This document shows, one piece after another, positions 32,117 through 40,051 of a stretch of DNA of 64,000 nucleotides. Within the stretch, counting starts at the first letter, position 1. Each line of letters starts with the position of its first letter. Source of the stretch: an uncultured Bacilli bacterium (GTDB lineage Bacteria; Bacillota_I; Bacilli_A; RF39; UBA660); the NCBI GenBank assembly GCA_949425635.1, contig CASPWD010000008.1, forward strand, positions 1 to 64,000, given 5' to 3'. Below the pieces are notes generated by a model. The model saw nothing but the letters and a program-made list of their open reading frames with translations, did not search any database and was not told the origin of the DNA. The translations under genes were made by a program, and so were the position numbers.

Positions 32117-33406
32117 TTATTTTTGTTTTGGTCTAATAACTTCTAAACCACCCATATAAGGTTGTAAAACCTTTGGAATTATTATGCTGCCATCACTTTG
32201 GTAGCCAGACTCGATTATTGCGATAAGTGAGCGTGGGCTTGCAATCACTGTGTTGTTTAGTGTTGAAAGGAATTGATTACCATTTTCAGTTTTCATTCTT
32301 ATACCTAATCTTCTTGCTTGAGCATCTCCTAAAGTTGAACAAGAACCAACTTCAAAATATTTTTGTTGTCTTGGACTCCATGCTTCAACATCACAAGATT
32401 TAACTTTTAAATCTGCTAAATCTCCACTACAACACTCTAATGTTCTTACTGAAACATCTAAACTTCTAAAGAATTCTACTGTATAACTCCACATTTTGTT
32501 ATACCATTCCATAGCATCTTCTGGTTTACAAAGTACTACCATTTCTTGTTTTTCAAATTGATGAACTCTATATAATCCTCTTTCTTCAAGACCATGAGAA
32601 CCTACTTCTTTTCTAAAACATGGAGAATAACTTGTCATAGCAATTGGTAGTTCTTTTTCATCTATAATTTGTCCTTTAAATTTACCTATCATACTATGTT
32701 CACTTGTACCAATTAAATATAAATCTTCTCCCTCGATTTTATACATCATAGCATCCATTTCTGCAAATGACATAACACCTGTTACAACATCACTACGAAT
32801 CATAAATGGTGGTATTGCATATGTAAATCCTTTACTTATCATGAAATCTCTTGCATATGCAATTGTTGCTTCATGTAATCGTGCAATATCTCCTACTAAA
32901 TAATAAAAACCATTTCCACTTGTTCTTCCTGCACTGTCTTTATCAAGACCACCTAATGCTTCACAAATATCTGCATGATATGGTATTTCATAATCTCTTA
33001 CAAATGGTTCTCCAAATTTTTCTATTTCTACATTTTCACTATCATCTTTACCAATTGGCACACTATCATCAATAATATTTGGAATTACCATCATTTTACT
33101 TTTTAAGTTTTCAGATAATTCACTTTCTTCTTTTTCTATACTTTCTAATTGATTGTTAATTTCTACTACCCTTTGCTTTTTAGCATTTGCTTCATCAACT
33201 TTCTTATCTCTAAATAAAGCTCCTATTTCATCACTTGTTGCATTTCTTTCTTGTCTTAAACTATCCCCTGTTGATTTTAACTCTCTAATTTTTTGATCCA
33301 ATTCAATTACCTCATCTACTAAAGGTAATTTCTCATCTTGAAATTTCTTCTTTATATTTTCCTTTACTTTATCCTTATTTTCTCGTACGAATTTTATATC
33401 TAACAT
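32117..33406 (-). CDS. serS: Seryl-tRNA synthetase, full-length copy carried by the ICE
   Basis: 429 residues, normal for SerRS. It charges tRNA-Ser. Domain order: coiled-coil tRNA-binding arm (about 1-100), then class II core with motif 2 (CFRKEVGSHGLEERGLYRVHQFEKQEM) and motif 3 (LNNTVIASPRSLIAIIES) near the C-terminus, all present. ATG 33406 is used with AAAGGA upstream. It lies just inside the ICE end, about 150 bases from the broken host serS, and is clearly diverged from it, so it is not a recent duplication. There is no T-box leader before it, only a TATAAT-like box near 33432-33437. It presumably supplies the essential activity. Confidence 0.93.
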   Translation of the reverse strand: MLDIKFVRENKDKVKENIKKKFQDEKLPLVDEVIELDQKIRELKSTGDSLRQERNATSDEIGALFRDKKVDEANAKKQRVVEINNQLESIEKEESELSENLKSKMMVIPNIIDDSVPIGKDDSENVEIEKFGEPFVRDYEIPYHADICEALGGLDKDSAGRTSGNGFYYLVGDIARLHEATIAYARDFMISKGFTYAIPPFMIRSDVVTGVMSFAEMDAMMYKIEGEDLYLIGTSEHSMIGKFKGQIIDEKELPIAMTSYSPCFRKEVGSHGLEERGLYRVHQFEKQEMVVLCKPEDAMEWYNKMWSYTVEFFRSLDVSVRTLECCSGDLADLKVKSCDVEAWSPRQQKYFEVGSCSTLGDAQARRLGIRMKTENGNQFLSTLNNTVIASPRSLIAIIESGYQSDGSIIIPKVLQPYMGGLEVIRPKQK

Positions 33407-33412
33407 TTCCAA

Positions 33413-33552
33413 TCTTCCTTTCTTACTAGGTATTATACCTCAACCATTTTTTATATTATTTGTGAGAATTTTTAGTAATTGCCTTTATACACAAACAGCA
33501 ACAATAACTTTCACATTTTCTAGATAAAATTTAACATTATTTTCGTTAATTG
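33413..33552 (-). other. ICE right-end spacer with serS promoter
   Basis: 140 bases between the ICE serS and the truncated host serS. A TATAAT box is at 33432-33437 on the minus strand, without a good -35 match. No T-box elements, tRNA or recombinase gene were seen. Confidence 0.45.
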
Positions 33553-34791
33553 TTAAGCACTTATGAGAGTCGATTTTGCTTGAAAATTCAAGGATTTCAA
33601 CCAATTTCCTACTTGAGTGCATATGGCTACTACAGGATTATTTAGTGTATGAACATAATATGTTCCGTTTTCTCCTTTAGTACGTATACCTAAACGTCTT
33701 GCTTGAGCGTCACCTAAGTTAGAGCAACTAGCTACTTCAAAGTATTTTTGTTGACGAGGACTCCATGCTTCGATATCACAAGATTTAACTTTAAGATCAG
33801 CCAAGTCTCCACTACAGCATTCTAATTGTCTTACTGGAATGTCCCAACTTCTAAATAAATCTACTGTTAATTTCCACATTTTATTGTACCAATCCATAGA
33901 TTCTTCTGGTTCACAAACAACAATCATCTCTTGCTTTTCAAATTGATGAACTCTATATAGTCCTCTTTCTTCTAGACCATGAGATCCACCTTCTTTTCTA
34001 AAACATGGAGAATATGATGTCATATTAATTGGTAAAGTATCTTGTTTAATTATTTGATCTTTAAATTTACCAATCATACTATGTTCAGAAGTACCAATTA
34101 AGTATAAATCTTCTCCTTCTATTTTATACATCATTGCTTCCATTTCTGGGAATGACATAACACCTGTAACAACATCACTATGAATCATAAATGGTGGAAT
34201 TGCATAAGTGAAGCCGTGGTCAATCATATAGTCTCTTGCACATGCTAGCATTGCTTCATGTAAACGAGCCACATCACCAAGTAAATAGTAGAATCCTTCT
34301 CCACTAGTACGTCCTGCTGCTTCTTTATCTAAGCCATTAAAAGATGCTACGATATCAGCATGATATGGGATTTCGTATTCAGGAACTACTGGTTCTCCAA
34401 ATCTTTCTACTTCAACGTTTTCAGAATCATCTTTCCCTACTGGAACAGATGCGTCCATAATATTTGGGATTACCATCATACGACTCTTGATTTCTTTATC
34501 TAATTCCACTTTCGTATTTTCTAGTTCAGTTATTTTAGTTGCCATAGTAGCTATTTCTTCTTTAATAGCGTTTGCTTCATCGATTTTTTTATCTTTCATT
34601 AACATACCGATTTCAGCACTCTTTTTATTTTTATCCGCTTTTAAATCGTCTGCTGCTTTTTGAGCTTCTCTAACTTTAATGTCCATTTCATAAACTTCAT
34701 CTACTAATGGAAGTTTTTCGTCTTGGAATTTTTTCTTAATATTTTCTTTTACTAACTCTCTATTTTCTCTTATTAATTTAATATCTATCAT
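33553..34791 (-). CDS. serS: Host seryl-tRNA synthetase, C-terminally truncated by ICE insertion
   Basis: 412 residues. The first about 388 follow SerRS closely (coiled-coil arm, motif 2 CFRKEGGSHGLEERGLYRVHQFEKQEM, then VHTLNNPVVA). After that the frame enters ICE sequence and ends CTQVGNWLKSLNFQAKSTLISA, with no motif 3 arginine and no C-terminal PYMG end. Motif 3 helps bind ATP, so the protein should be inactive, though it may still fold or bind tRNA. AGGAGAG precedes the ATG, which overlaps the HD gene by four bases. Expression is under the T-box leader upstream. On excision the normal gene should be restored. Confidence 0.85.
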   Translation of the reverse strand: MIDIKLIRENRELVKENIKKKFQDEKLPLVDEVYEMDIKVREAQKAADDLKADKNKKSAEIGMLMKDKKIDEANAIKEEIATMATKITELENTKVELDKEIKSRMMVIPNIMDASVPVGKDDSENVEVERFGEPVVPEYEIPYHADIVASFNGLDKEAAGRTSGEGFYYLLGDVARLHEAMLACARDYMIDHGFTYAIPPFMIHSDVVTGVMSFPEMEAMMYKIEGEDLYLIGTSEHSMIGKFKDQIIKQDTLPINMTSYSPCFRKEGGSHGLEERGLYRVHQFEKQEMIVVCEPEESMDWYNKMWKLTVDLFRSWDIPVRQLECCSGDLADLKVKSCDIEAWSPRQQKYFEVASCSNLGDAQARRLGIRTKGENGTYYVHTLNNPVVAICTQVGNWLKSLNFQAKSTLISA

Positions 34792-35312
34792 AATATCTCT
34801 CCTCTTTCTTTTAGATAATCTTCTAATCTTATTATTTCATCTTTATATTTATTTATTAGATGATTCCTTGTTTTTTCATCTAATTTATTTAATCGTTCTT
34901 GATTAAAGTTATCACTCATATCTGAGTATTTTAATTTGATGGCTTCAATGTTACCACTTTCTAATATTTTAGTAATTTTATTGTGATATTTTTCTTGCCA
35001 TTTTTCTTTATTTAAAGAAATAGTATTTGGTTCATTCGTTACTAATCTAACAACATCAATAATTTCTTTATTAAAACCTAATGCTTTTAAATCATCAAAA
35101 GTTGTACTAGTATCTTCTACTGTATCATGTAACAGACCTGCTATTTTTGTATTGGGATTGCTTAATTTATTACTCACTCTTAATAAATGATTGATATAAG
35201 GTTCTCCCTCTTTGTCTGTTTTATTTTTAAAAAGATACTCTACTAATTTTAACGATCGTTTATAATCATCAGTGATTAATATTAATTCATCATATAATGA
35301 CTTTTTTATCAT
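34788..35312 (-). CDS. HD-domain phosphohydrolase (SpoT/MESH1-like fold)
   Basis: 174 residues from ATG 35312, which has AGGAGG directly upstream; the longer track start lies inside the T-box terminator. HLLRVSNKL, LLHDTVEDTSTTFDDL and RLVTNEPNTISLN show the HD pattern of small (p)ppGpp-hydrolase-like proteins: an H, then HDxxED, then a distal segment. It could hydrolyse (p)ppGpp or a related nucleotide; activity is inferred only. It lies between the Ser T-box and serS and overlaps serS by four bases, so both are controlled by charged tRNA-Ser. Confidence 0.75.
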   Translation of the reverse strand: MIKKSLYDELILITDDYKRSLKLVEYLFKNKTDKEGEPYINHLLRVSNKLSNPNTKIAGLLHDTVEDTSTTFDDLKALGFNKEIIDVVRLVTNEPNTISLNKEKWQEKYHNKITKILESGNIEAIKLKYSDMSDNFNQERLNKLDEKTRNHLINKYKDEIIRLEDYLKERGEIL

Positions 35313-35330
35313 ACTATTCCTCCTAAAGAA

Positions 35331-35525
35331 AAAAGGATGGTACAAAAGGAGTGCAAAAGCACGGTACCATCCTTAGATTAACTTAATTTAAATAACGGGA
35401 ATTACCCGGCAGTGATTAGCTGCTCTAGAAAGTAGATTCATTTATAAACTTAGTTCTGTTTACATCAACCACAGACTTTCTATGCTAAGTAAGATAAATT
35501 ACTGGTCTTTCTTAATCGATTTATG
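35331..35525 (-). promoter_or_regulatory. T-box riboswitch, serine specifier (UCU)
   Basis: The transcript has stem I (AGAAAG...CTTTCT) with an AGTA motif and the specifier loop GAA-UCU-A (codon at 35434-35436), a T-box GGATGGTACCGTGC (about 35360-35375), and a terminator GGATGGTAC...GTACCATCC followed by TTTTTT (35334-35372) that competes with the antiterminator. UCU is a serine codon, matching serS. The variable T-box base is U, which would pair with the discriminator G of tRNA-Ser only as a wobble. Uncharged tRNA-Ser should allow read-through into the HD gene and serS. Confidence 0.9.
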
Positions 35526-35530
35526 TGATT

Positions 35531-35559
35531 ATTTTATAATTTTTTTGATTTGTTGTCAA
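35531..35559 (-). promoter_or_regulatory. Vegetative promoter of the T-box/serS transcript
   Basis: TTGACA (35559-35554), 17-base spacer, TAAAAT (35536-35531) on the minus strand; an alternative TATAAA sits two bases closer. Confidence 0.75.
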
Positions 35560-35919
35560 CTATTCATAATTGTTTATACAATTGTTATTATAATCATTTT
35601 TGTATTCTGAAATATTATTTATAAAATAGTAATTCGTGTCTTCATCAATAATCATTTCTACAGCTAATGATAAATTTTCTTCTTTTTGATTGGGATAATT
35701 AAATGTATATAGGTATCTAGTTTGATTTTGACAGACTAAATTTAAATTACTAATCTTAGTAATTTCAGAAGAAGTATTTAGTTTATCTAATATTATTTCT
35801 ATAACATGATTTTCATCAATTAAATTAGTTATTTTCTTATTTTCTTTATTACCGAAATTAAAACCAACAACGCTTGATAGTAAAAGTAATAAAATTAAAG
35901 TCATTATTTTTTTATTCAT
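35560..35919 (-). CDS. Small membrane-anchored hypothetical protein
   Basis: 119 residues; MNKKIMTLILLLLLSSVVGFNFG looks like a signal peptide or anchor, followed by a small polar domain (VIEIILDKLNTSSEI, YYFINNISEYKNDY). An AAGGAGAAC site precedes the ATG, and it overlaps the upstream gene by eight bases. No family recognised. Confidence 0.55.
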   Translation of the reverse strand: MNKKIMTLILLLLLSSVVGFNFGNKENKKITNLIDENHVIEIILDKLNTSSEITKISNLNLVCQNQTRYLYTFNYPNQKEENLSLAVEMIIDEDTNYYFINNISEYKNDYNNNCINNYE

Positions 35920-36343
35920 TACAATAGTTCTCCTTGTCTAAAGGATATTTATTTAATAGTTCTTCGCTAGCAAAGTAGTCTTCAGAATAGTACCCTAATT
36001 TTTTCTCCAAACCGATATAAATAATTCTATAGTCATTAATTAACTCAGGATTTTCATTTGGTGATGAATCGTATTTTTCTAAGTCGATACTATATAGAAT
36101 TTTTTTATCATTGTTACATAATATTTTAATTCCATTGTATTTTCGGTTTTCGAAATCATTATAATCTTGATGTAATGAATGAAGTTGAAGTCGTGCTGTT
36201 TCTAATAAGTCTTCTTCTGTTATATTCGTATTTATATTGTCTATGTTTTTTTGCTTATAATTCGATTTACCAATAAAGTAAAAAACATTAAAAGTTAATA
36301 AAAGTAATAAAATACTAAAAATATAAAATAATCTTTTCTTCAT
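35912..36343 (-). CDS. Small membrane-anchored hypothetical protein
   Basis: About 143 residues from ATG 36343 (GCGAGG upstream). One N-terminal segment (LFYIFSILLLLLTFNVFYFIG) and a polar outer domain. It pairs with the 35560-35919 gene; both have similar size and layout and may be related. Function unknown. Confidence 0.55.
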   Translation of the reverse strand: MKKRLFYIFSILLLLLTFNVFYFIGKSNYKQKNIDNINTNITEEDLLETARLQLHSLHQDYNDFENRKYNGIKILCNNDKKILYSIDLEKYDSSPNENPELINDYRIIYIGLEKKLGYYSEDYFASEELLNKYPLDKENYCNE

Positions 36344-36463
36344 AAATGCCTCGCTATATCTTATTATTCCAATTATAAGGAGAAATATCATAGATTTTTT
36401 TCTTTTTTTGAATATATCATTATAATTTTAAAAAGTATATCGTCTTTTAGTTGAATTAATAAA

Positions 36464-36485
36464 GACCTAAGTAACTTCTTAGGTC
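36464..36485 (-). terminator. Intrinsic terminator after methyltransferase gene
   Basis: GACCTAAG-AAGTTA-CTTAGGTC followed by TTTATT on the minus strand; the T-run is short. Confidence 0.65.
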
Positions 36486-36501
36486 AATTATTATATTTAT
36501 T

Positions 36502-37181
36502 TTATTTTTTTATGATAATTTCAATATTTTTACTTGTATCAGTTGCATTATTAAACGAGTAATTTTCATATAATTTATAGGACAAGTTATTTTTATCTAA
36601 TATTTTTTTAATTTTATCTATTTCATATATTATAAATTCATGAGTATCATTATAACTATGATTATTTATAATATATTCTATTTCTGTATGTTCTTTAAAT
36701 GTATCTTGGTTAAAAGACCATTTCATTATTCTTTTGTAATCTTTATTCACACTTTCTTTTTGACCACTTTGTCGACCATTATGTAAATCAATAATAAGTA
36801 AACCATCTTTATTCAGATGTTTATACCAATGTAAGATGCCTTGTTCAAATTCTTGATAACTTTTCAAATGATTGAAAACAGCAAACATAGAGATGATTAC
36901 ATCATATTGTTTCTTTATTTTAAAGTCTAATAAGTTGCCATTATATAAAGTTCCTTTTGTTCTAGATGATGCTATATTAAGCATTGATGGACTTAAATCT
37001 AATCCTTCTACAGAAAAGCCTTTTTCTTCTAATAAATGCATATGAATGCCTGTACCACATCCGACATCTAGAATTGTTTTTTTTCTTCGATTAATTCCAA
37101 AATATAATTTATTTCTTTTTCATATGATTTGTTACTATAAAACATATCATAATATTGAGCCATATCTTGATATTCGTGCAT
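36502..37181 (-). pseudogene. SAM-dependent methyltransferase, frameshifted at an A8 run
   Basis: The gene opens at ATG 37181 (MHEYQDMAQYYDMFYSNKSYEKEINYILELIEEKK), then an eight-A run on the minus strand (37077-37084) puts it out of frame and a TAG follows at once. In the next frame the protein continues with the SAM-binding motif TILDVGCGTGIHMHLL and EGLDLSPSML, to a normal end at 36502. One more A would restore a single 220-residue class I methyltransferase. The break may be a real mutation, a phase-variable or slippage site, or a sequencing error in a homopolymer. The track lists only the second part (36502-37041). Confidence 0.8.
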
Positions 37182-37190
37182 TTTTTTGAC

Positions 37191-38399
37191 CTACCATTCT
37201 TTTTTTGAAAGATAACAATATGTTTCAATATGATGAGTAAATGGGAACATATCAAGTCCTTTTATTATTTCTATATTATAATATTCTTTTAGTTCTTTTA
37301 AATCTCGTGCTAGTGTTATAGGATCACATGATACATATATTATTTTACTTGGTTTAAAGTTAATTATTGTTTCTTTTGTTTTATTATCTAATCCTGCACG
37401 AGGAGGGTCAACAATGACAGTATCTACACTATCTTTTATTTTAGGAAGACAAGTTCCAACATCTCCTAGCATATAATTAATGTTATCTTTTTTATTTATC
37501 TTAGCATTAGTAATAGCATTTAAAACAGCATTTTTTACTATTTCAATACCATAAACATTTTTAGCATTTTTTGCTGCATTAATGCCTAATGTTCCTACTC
37601 CACAATAAAGATCTAGTATTGTGTCTGTAGATGTTATATTTTCATTAATTAGATTAAATATTATTGAACAGATATCTCTATTTATTTGGAAGAAAGAATC
37701 GTATGAAACAGTGAAGTACAAGTTATTAATTATTTCGATGAAGCTAGAATCCCCTGTTATTGGATGATCATTTAAAACTATTCCTGCTATTTTATGGTTG
37801 GATTTTAAATAGGTGATATCTGGCTTTATATCATCTTCTGTTTTAATCCAAATAAGTAGTTCATCGTTGTAGTTAGAGCGAATAATTAATTCACCATTTT
37901 TAATATCTAAATGATTTATGTCTTTGATGAAGTTCTGAATAGCTTGACTTGCTAGAAGACAGTTATTTATTTCGACTAATTTGTGACTAGATGTTTCATA
38001 GTATCCATATTTACCATCTACTATTTTAAAAGTTATTTTATTACGATAATTTAAAATATTAGGGCTAGATATTACCTCTATATCTTTATTAAATCCAGCA
38101 TATTTATTTATAATCTCTTTAAGTTTATCTCTCTTGTATTTTAGAGTGTCTTCATATGAAAGATCTAGAAGACGACAACCTCCACAAGTACTAAAATATG
38201 GACATGGACTATCTACTCTACTTGGGCTTTTTTTTATGTATTCAGTTACAATTGCTTCATTATATTTTTTATTTTCTTTTGTAAGTTTTATGTTTACTAT
38301 TTCCTCTGGTAAGGCATTAGATACAAATGTAATTTTATTATTTACGAAACAAATACCTCTTCCTTGATTATCTAGTTTTTCGATTTTTACTTCTTTCAT
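37191..38399 (-). CDS. rlmCD: 23S rRNA (uracil-C5)-methyltransferase, RlmCD/TrmA family
   Basis: About 402 residues from ATG 38399. N-terminal TRAM domain (KIEKLDNQGRGICFVNNKITFVSNALPEEIV), then a four-cysteine iron-sulfur site (CPYFSTCGGCRLL and a later cysteine), the SAM-binding stretch DLYCGVGTLGINAA, and the catalytic DPPRAGLD and YVSCDPITLARDL with the nucleophile cysteine. In Gram-positive bacteria one such enzyme modifies two 23S rRNA uridines, hence the symbol; the tRNA enzyme TrmA is less likely given the cysteine cluster. Confidence 0.85.
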   Translation of the reverse strand: MKEVKIEKLDNQGRGICFVNNKITFVSNALPEEIVNIKLTKENKKYNEAIVTEYIKKSPSRVDSPCPYFSTCGGCRLLDLSYEDTLKYKRDKLKEIINKYAGFNKDIEVISSPNILNYRNKITFKIVDGKYGYYETSSHKLVEINNCLLASQAIQNFIKDINHLDIKNGELIIRSNYNDELLIWIKTEDDIKPDITYLKSNHKIAGIVLNDHPITGDSSFIEIINNLYFTVSYDSFFQINRDICSIIFNLINENITSTDTILDLYCGVGTLGINAAKNAKNVYGIEIVKNAVLNAITNAKINKKDNINYMLGDVGTCLPKIKDSVDTVIVDPPRAGLDNKTKETIINFKPSKIIYVSCDPITLARDLKELKEYYNIEIIKGLDMFPFTHHIETYCYLSKKEW

Positions 38400-38556
38400 A
38401 ATTAACACAACCTTTATTTTAGTTTATCATTTATTTAAAATATTTTGTATGGTAATAAGTTATTTGGTGCTATAAATCTCTTGCTTAATCATTTTAATTA
38501 TAATTTAAATATTGATTAATGAATAATATTATATATTAATATCTTGAAAAAGGAAG

Positions 38557-38583
38557 AAAAAAAGATAAGAATTTTCTTATCTT
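38557..38583 (-). terminator. Intrinsic terminator of rpe
   Basis: AAGATAAGAA-AA-TTCTTATCTT-type perfect stem followed by TTTTT on the minus strand, beginning in the stop codon of rpe. Confidence 0.85.
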
Positions 38584-39215
38584 AATGAATCTATTTGTTT
38601 GTTATAGTCTTCGCTTTTACATACATATGAGCCACTAATAACCATATCAGCTCCAGCTTTACGAACTAGTTTGGCTGTTTCAGCATTTATTCCACCATCG
38701 ACACTAATTATATAATGGTATCCATTTTCTTCTCTTATATCACGAAGAGTTTCAATCTTATAAAGAATCTCTTTCATAAATTCTTGACCACCTTTGCCTG
38801 GTTTAACACTCATAACAAGAACTTGGTCAATGTGATTTAACAATGGAACAATATGACTTACTTTAGTTTCAGGATTTATAGCAATTCCTACTTTTAATGG
38901 TGTATGTCTTATCATATTTATTACATCAATAGGTCTTCTATGAGCTTCATAATGTAATGTTAAATATTCGACATTACTCATTTTAGCAAAGTCTTTAACA
39001 AATTTATTAGGAGAACATACCATCATATGTACATCTAATTTTTTATTACAATTTTTAAACATTTTCTTTATATCTTGAACTGTATAGTTAGAATTTTCAA
39101 CAAAGATTCCATCCATCATATCAACATGAATGTAATCTGCGTTAGATTCATCTATTTTATTAATTGTAGTTTCTAAATCATAATCACTACTTATAAAAGA
39201 TACTCCTACTTTCAT
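38577..39215 (-). CDS. rpe: Ribulose-phosphate 3-epimerase
   Basis: 212 residues. It interconverts ribulose 5-phosphate and xylulose 5-phosphate in the pentose phosphate pathway. TIM-barrel motifs are visible: YIHVDMMDG (metal histidine and aspartate), LDVHMMV, LTLHYEA, VLVMSVKPGKGGQEF and ISVDGGIN. The usual MTVNPGFGGQ is MSVKPGKGGQ here, a mild change. It overlaps rsgA by four bases at the end of the rlmN-prpC-prkC-rsgA-rpe operon, a common order in Bacillota. Confidence 0.9.
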   Translation of the reverse strand: MKVGVSFISSDYDLETTINKIDESNADYIHVDMMDGIFVENSNYTVQDIKKMFKNCNKKLDVHMMVCSPNKFVKDFAKMSNVEYLTLHYEAHRRPIDVINMIRHTPLKVGIAINPETKVSHIVPLLNHIDQVLVMSVKPGKGGQEFMKEILYKIETLRDIREENGYHYIISVDGGINAETAKLVRKAGADMVISGSYVCKSEDYNKQIDSLR

Positions 39216-40051
39216 TTTCCTATTTCCTCCAAAAATAACAAATAATTATTGTATCTAGATTGTAATATTAATTTTTCTTCTAGAGCTTTTTTTACTCCAC
39301 AATCTTTTTCTTTATTATGCATGCAGTCTCTAAATTTACATGGATATTCACTAAACTCGACAAAACTATCTCGAAGTTGTTCTTTATCCATTTCATTTAA
39401 ATTTAGAGCAGAGAAACCAGGAGTGTCAGCAATATAACCTTCCGATATGTTATATAATTCAACATGTCTAGTTGTATGCTTACCACGACCTAGAGCCTCA
39501 CTTATTTCATCTGTTTTTATGTTTAAATTATTATCTAAACTATTTAGTAGACTACTTTTACCAGCACCAGTTTGACCAGCTAAAACGACTAACTGATTTT
39601 TTATTAATTTTTTTATAGTATTTGTTTCAGTGTTATATACAACTTTGATACCTATCATATTATAATATCTTTTTAAATTATCGATTGTTTCCTTTTCAAC
39701 TTCGTTAAGTAAGTCTACTTTAGTAAAACAGATTATTGGTTCGATATTATTAAATGTTATAACACTTATAAGTTTATCTAAAAGATTTAGATCTAAGTTA
39801 GGTTTTTTTACACTTGTAACAAGAATGGCTATGTCAACGTTAGAAATAACTGGACGGTCTAAAGAATTTTTCCTAGGTAGGATTTCTGTTATAAGATTGT
39901 TTTCAGCATCAATAATAACATTATCTCCTACCATAGGACTTATATTACAGGCACGAAATTTCCCTCTAGCACGACAGCCATATAAAGCTTCACCTACTTT
40001 GACAGTATATAAATTACTTATTTGTTTAATTATTTGACCATTCATTAGCAT
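39212..40051 (-). CDS. rsgA: Ribosome small-subunit biogenesis GTPase RsgA
   Basis: 279 residues. OB-fold N-terminus (ARGKFRACNISPMVGDNVII), then a circularly permuted GTPase: CFTKVDLL (G4) precedes LAGQTGAGKSSLLN (G1), TTRHVELY (switch) and DTPGFSAL (G3). A C-terminal zinc site follows (CKFRDCMHNKEKDCGVKKAL). It helps mature the 30S subunit. The start may be ATG 40051 or ATG 40045, which overlaps the prkC stop. Confidence 0.92.
   Translation of the reverse strand: MLMNGQIIKQISNLYTVKVGEALYGCRARGKFRACNISPMVGDNVIIDAENNLITEILPRKNSLDRPVISNVDIAILVTSVKKPNLDLNLLDKLISVITFNNIEPIICFTKVDLLNEVEKETIDNLKRYYNMIGIKVVYNTETNTIKKLIKNQLVVLAGQTGAGKSSLLNSLDNNLNIKTDEISEALGRGKHTTRHVELYNISEGYIADTPGFSALNLNEMDKEQLRDSFVEFSEYPCKFRDCMHNKEKDCGVKKALEEKLILQSRYNNYLLFLEEIGK

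Larger units (their letters stand above)
1..33628. mobile_element. Integrative and conjugative element (right part), inserted in serS
   Basis: The block contains a relaxase, a VirD4/TraG coupling protein, a VirB4 ATPase, VirB6-like and PrgI/VirB3-like membrane proteins, a pilin-like protein, an M23 peptidase, an SSB-like protein and a RepA/DnaD-like protein, which together define a conjugative element. The right boundary is placed near 33628, where the host serS reading frame stops matching SerRS (after the HTLNN-PVVA stretch) and continues into unrelated sequence. The left boundary and the recombinase are outside the window. No integrase was found between 1 and 33.6 kb; the only recombinase-like ORF lacks the catalytic serine. 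Confidence 0.85.

Noticed and set aside
33413-33552. Second T-box before the ICE serS
   Set aside because: Searched for a T-box GGNACC element, an AGTA/specifier loop and a terminator in the 140-base gap; none is present.
32117-34791. Recent tandem duplication or assembly error of serS
   Set aside because: The two copies differ throughout the coiled-coil arm and core and have different upstream regions, so they are not copies of each other or a duplicated contig end.
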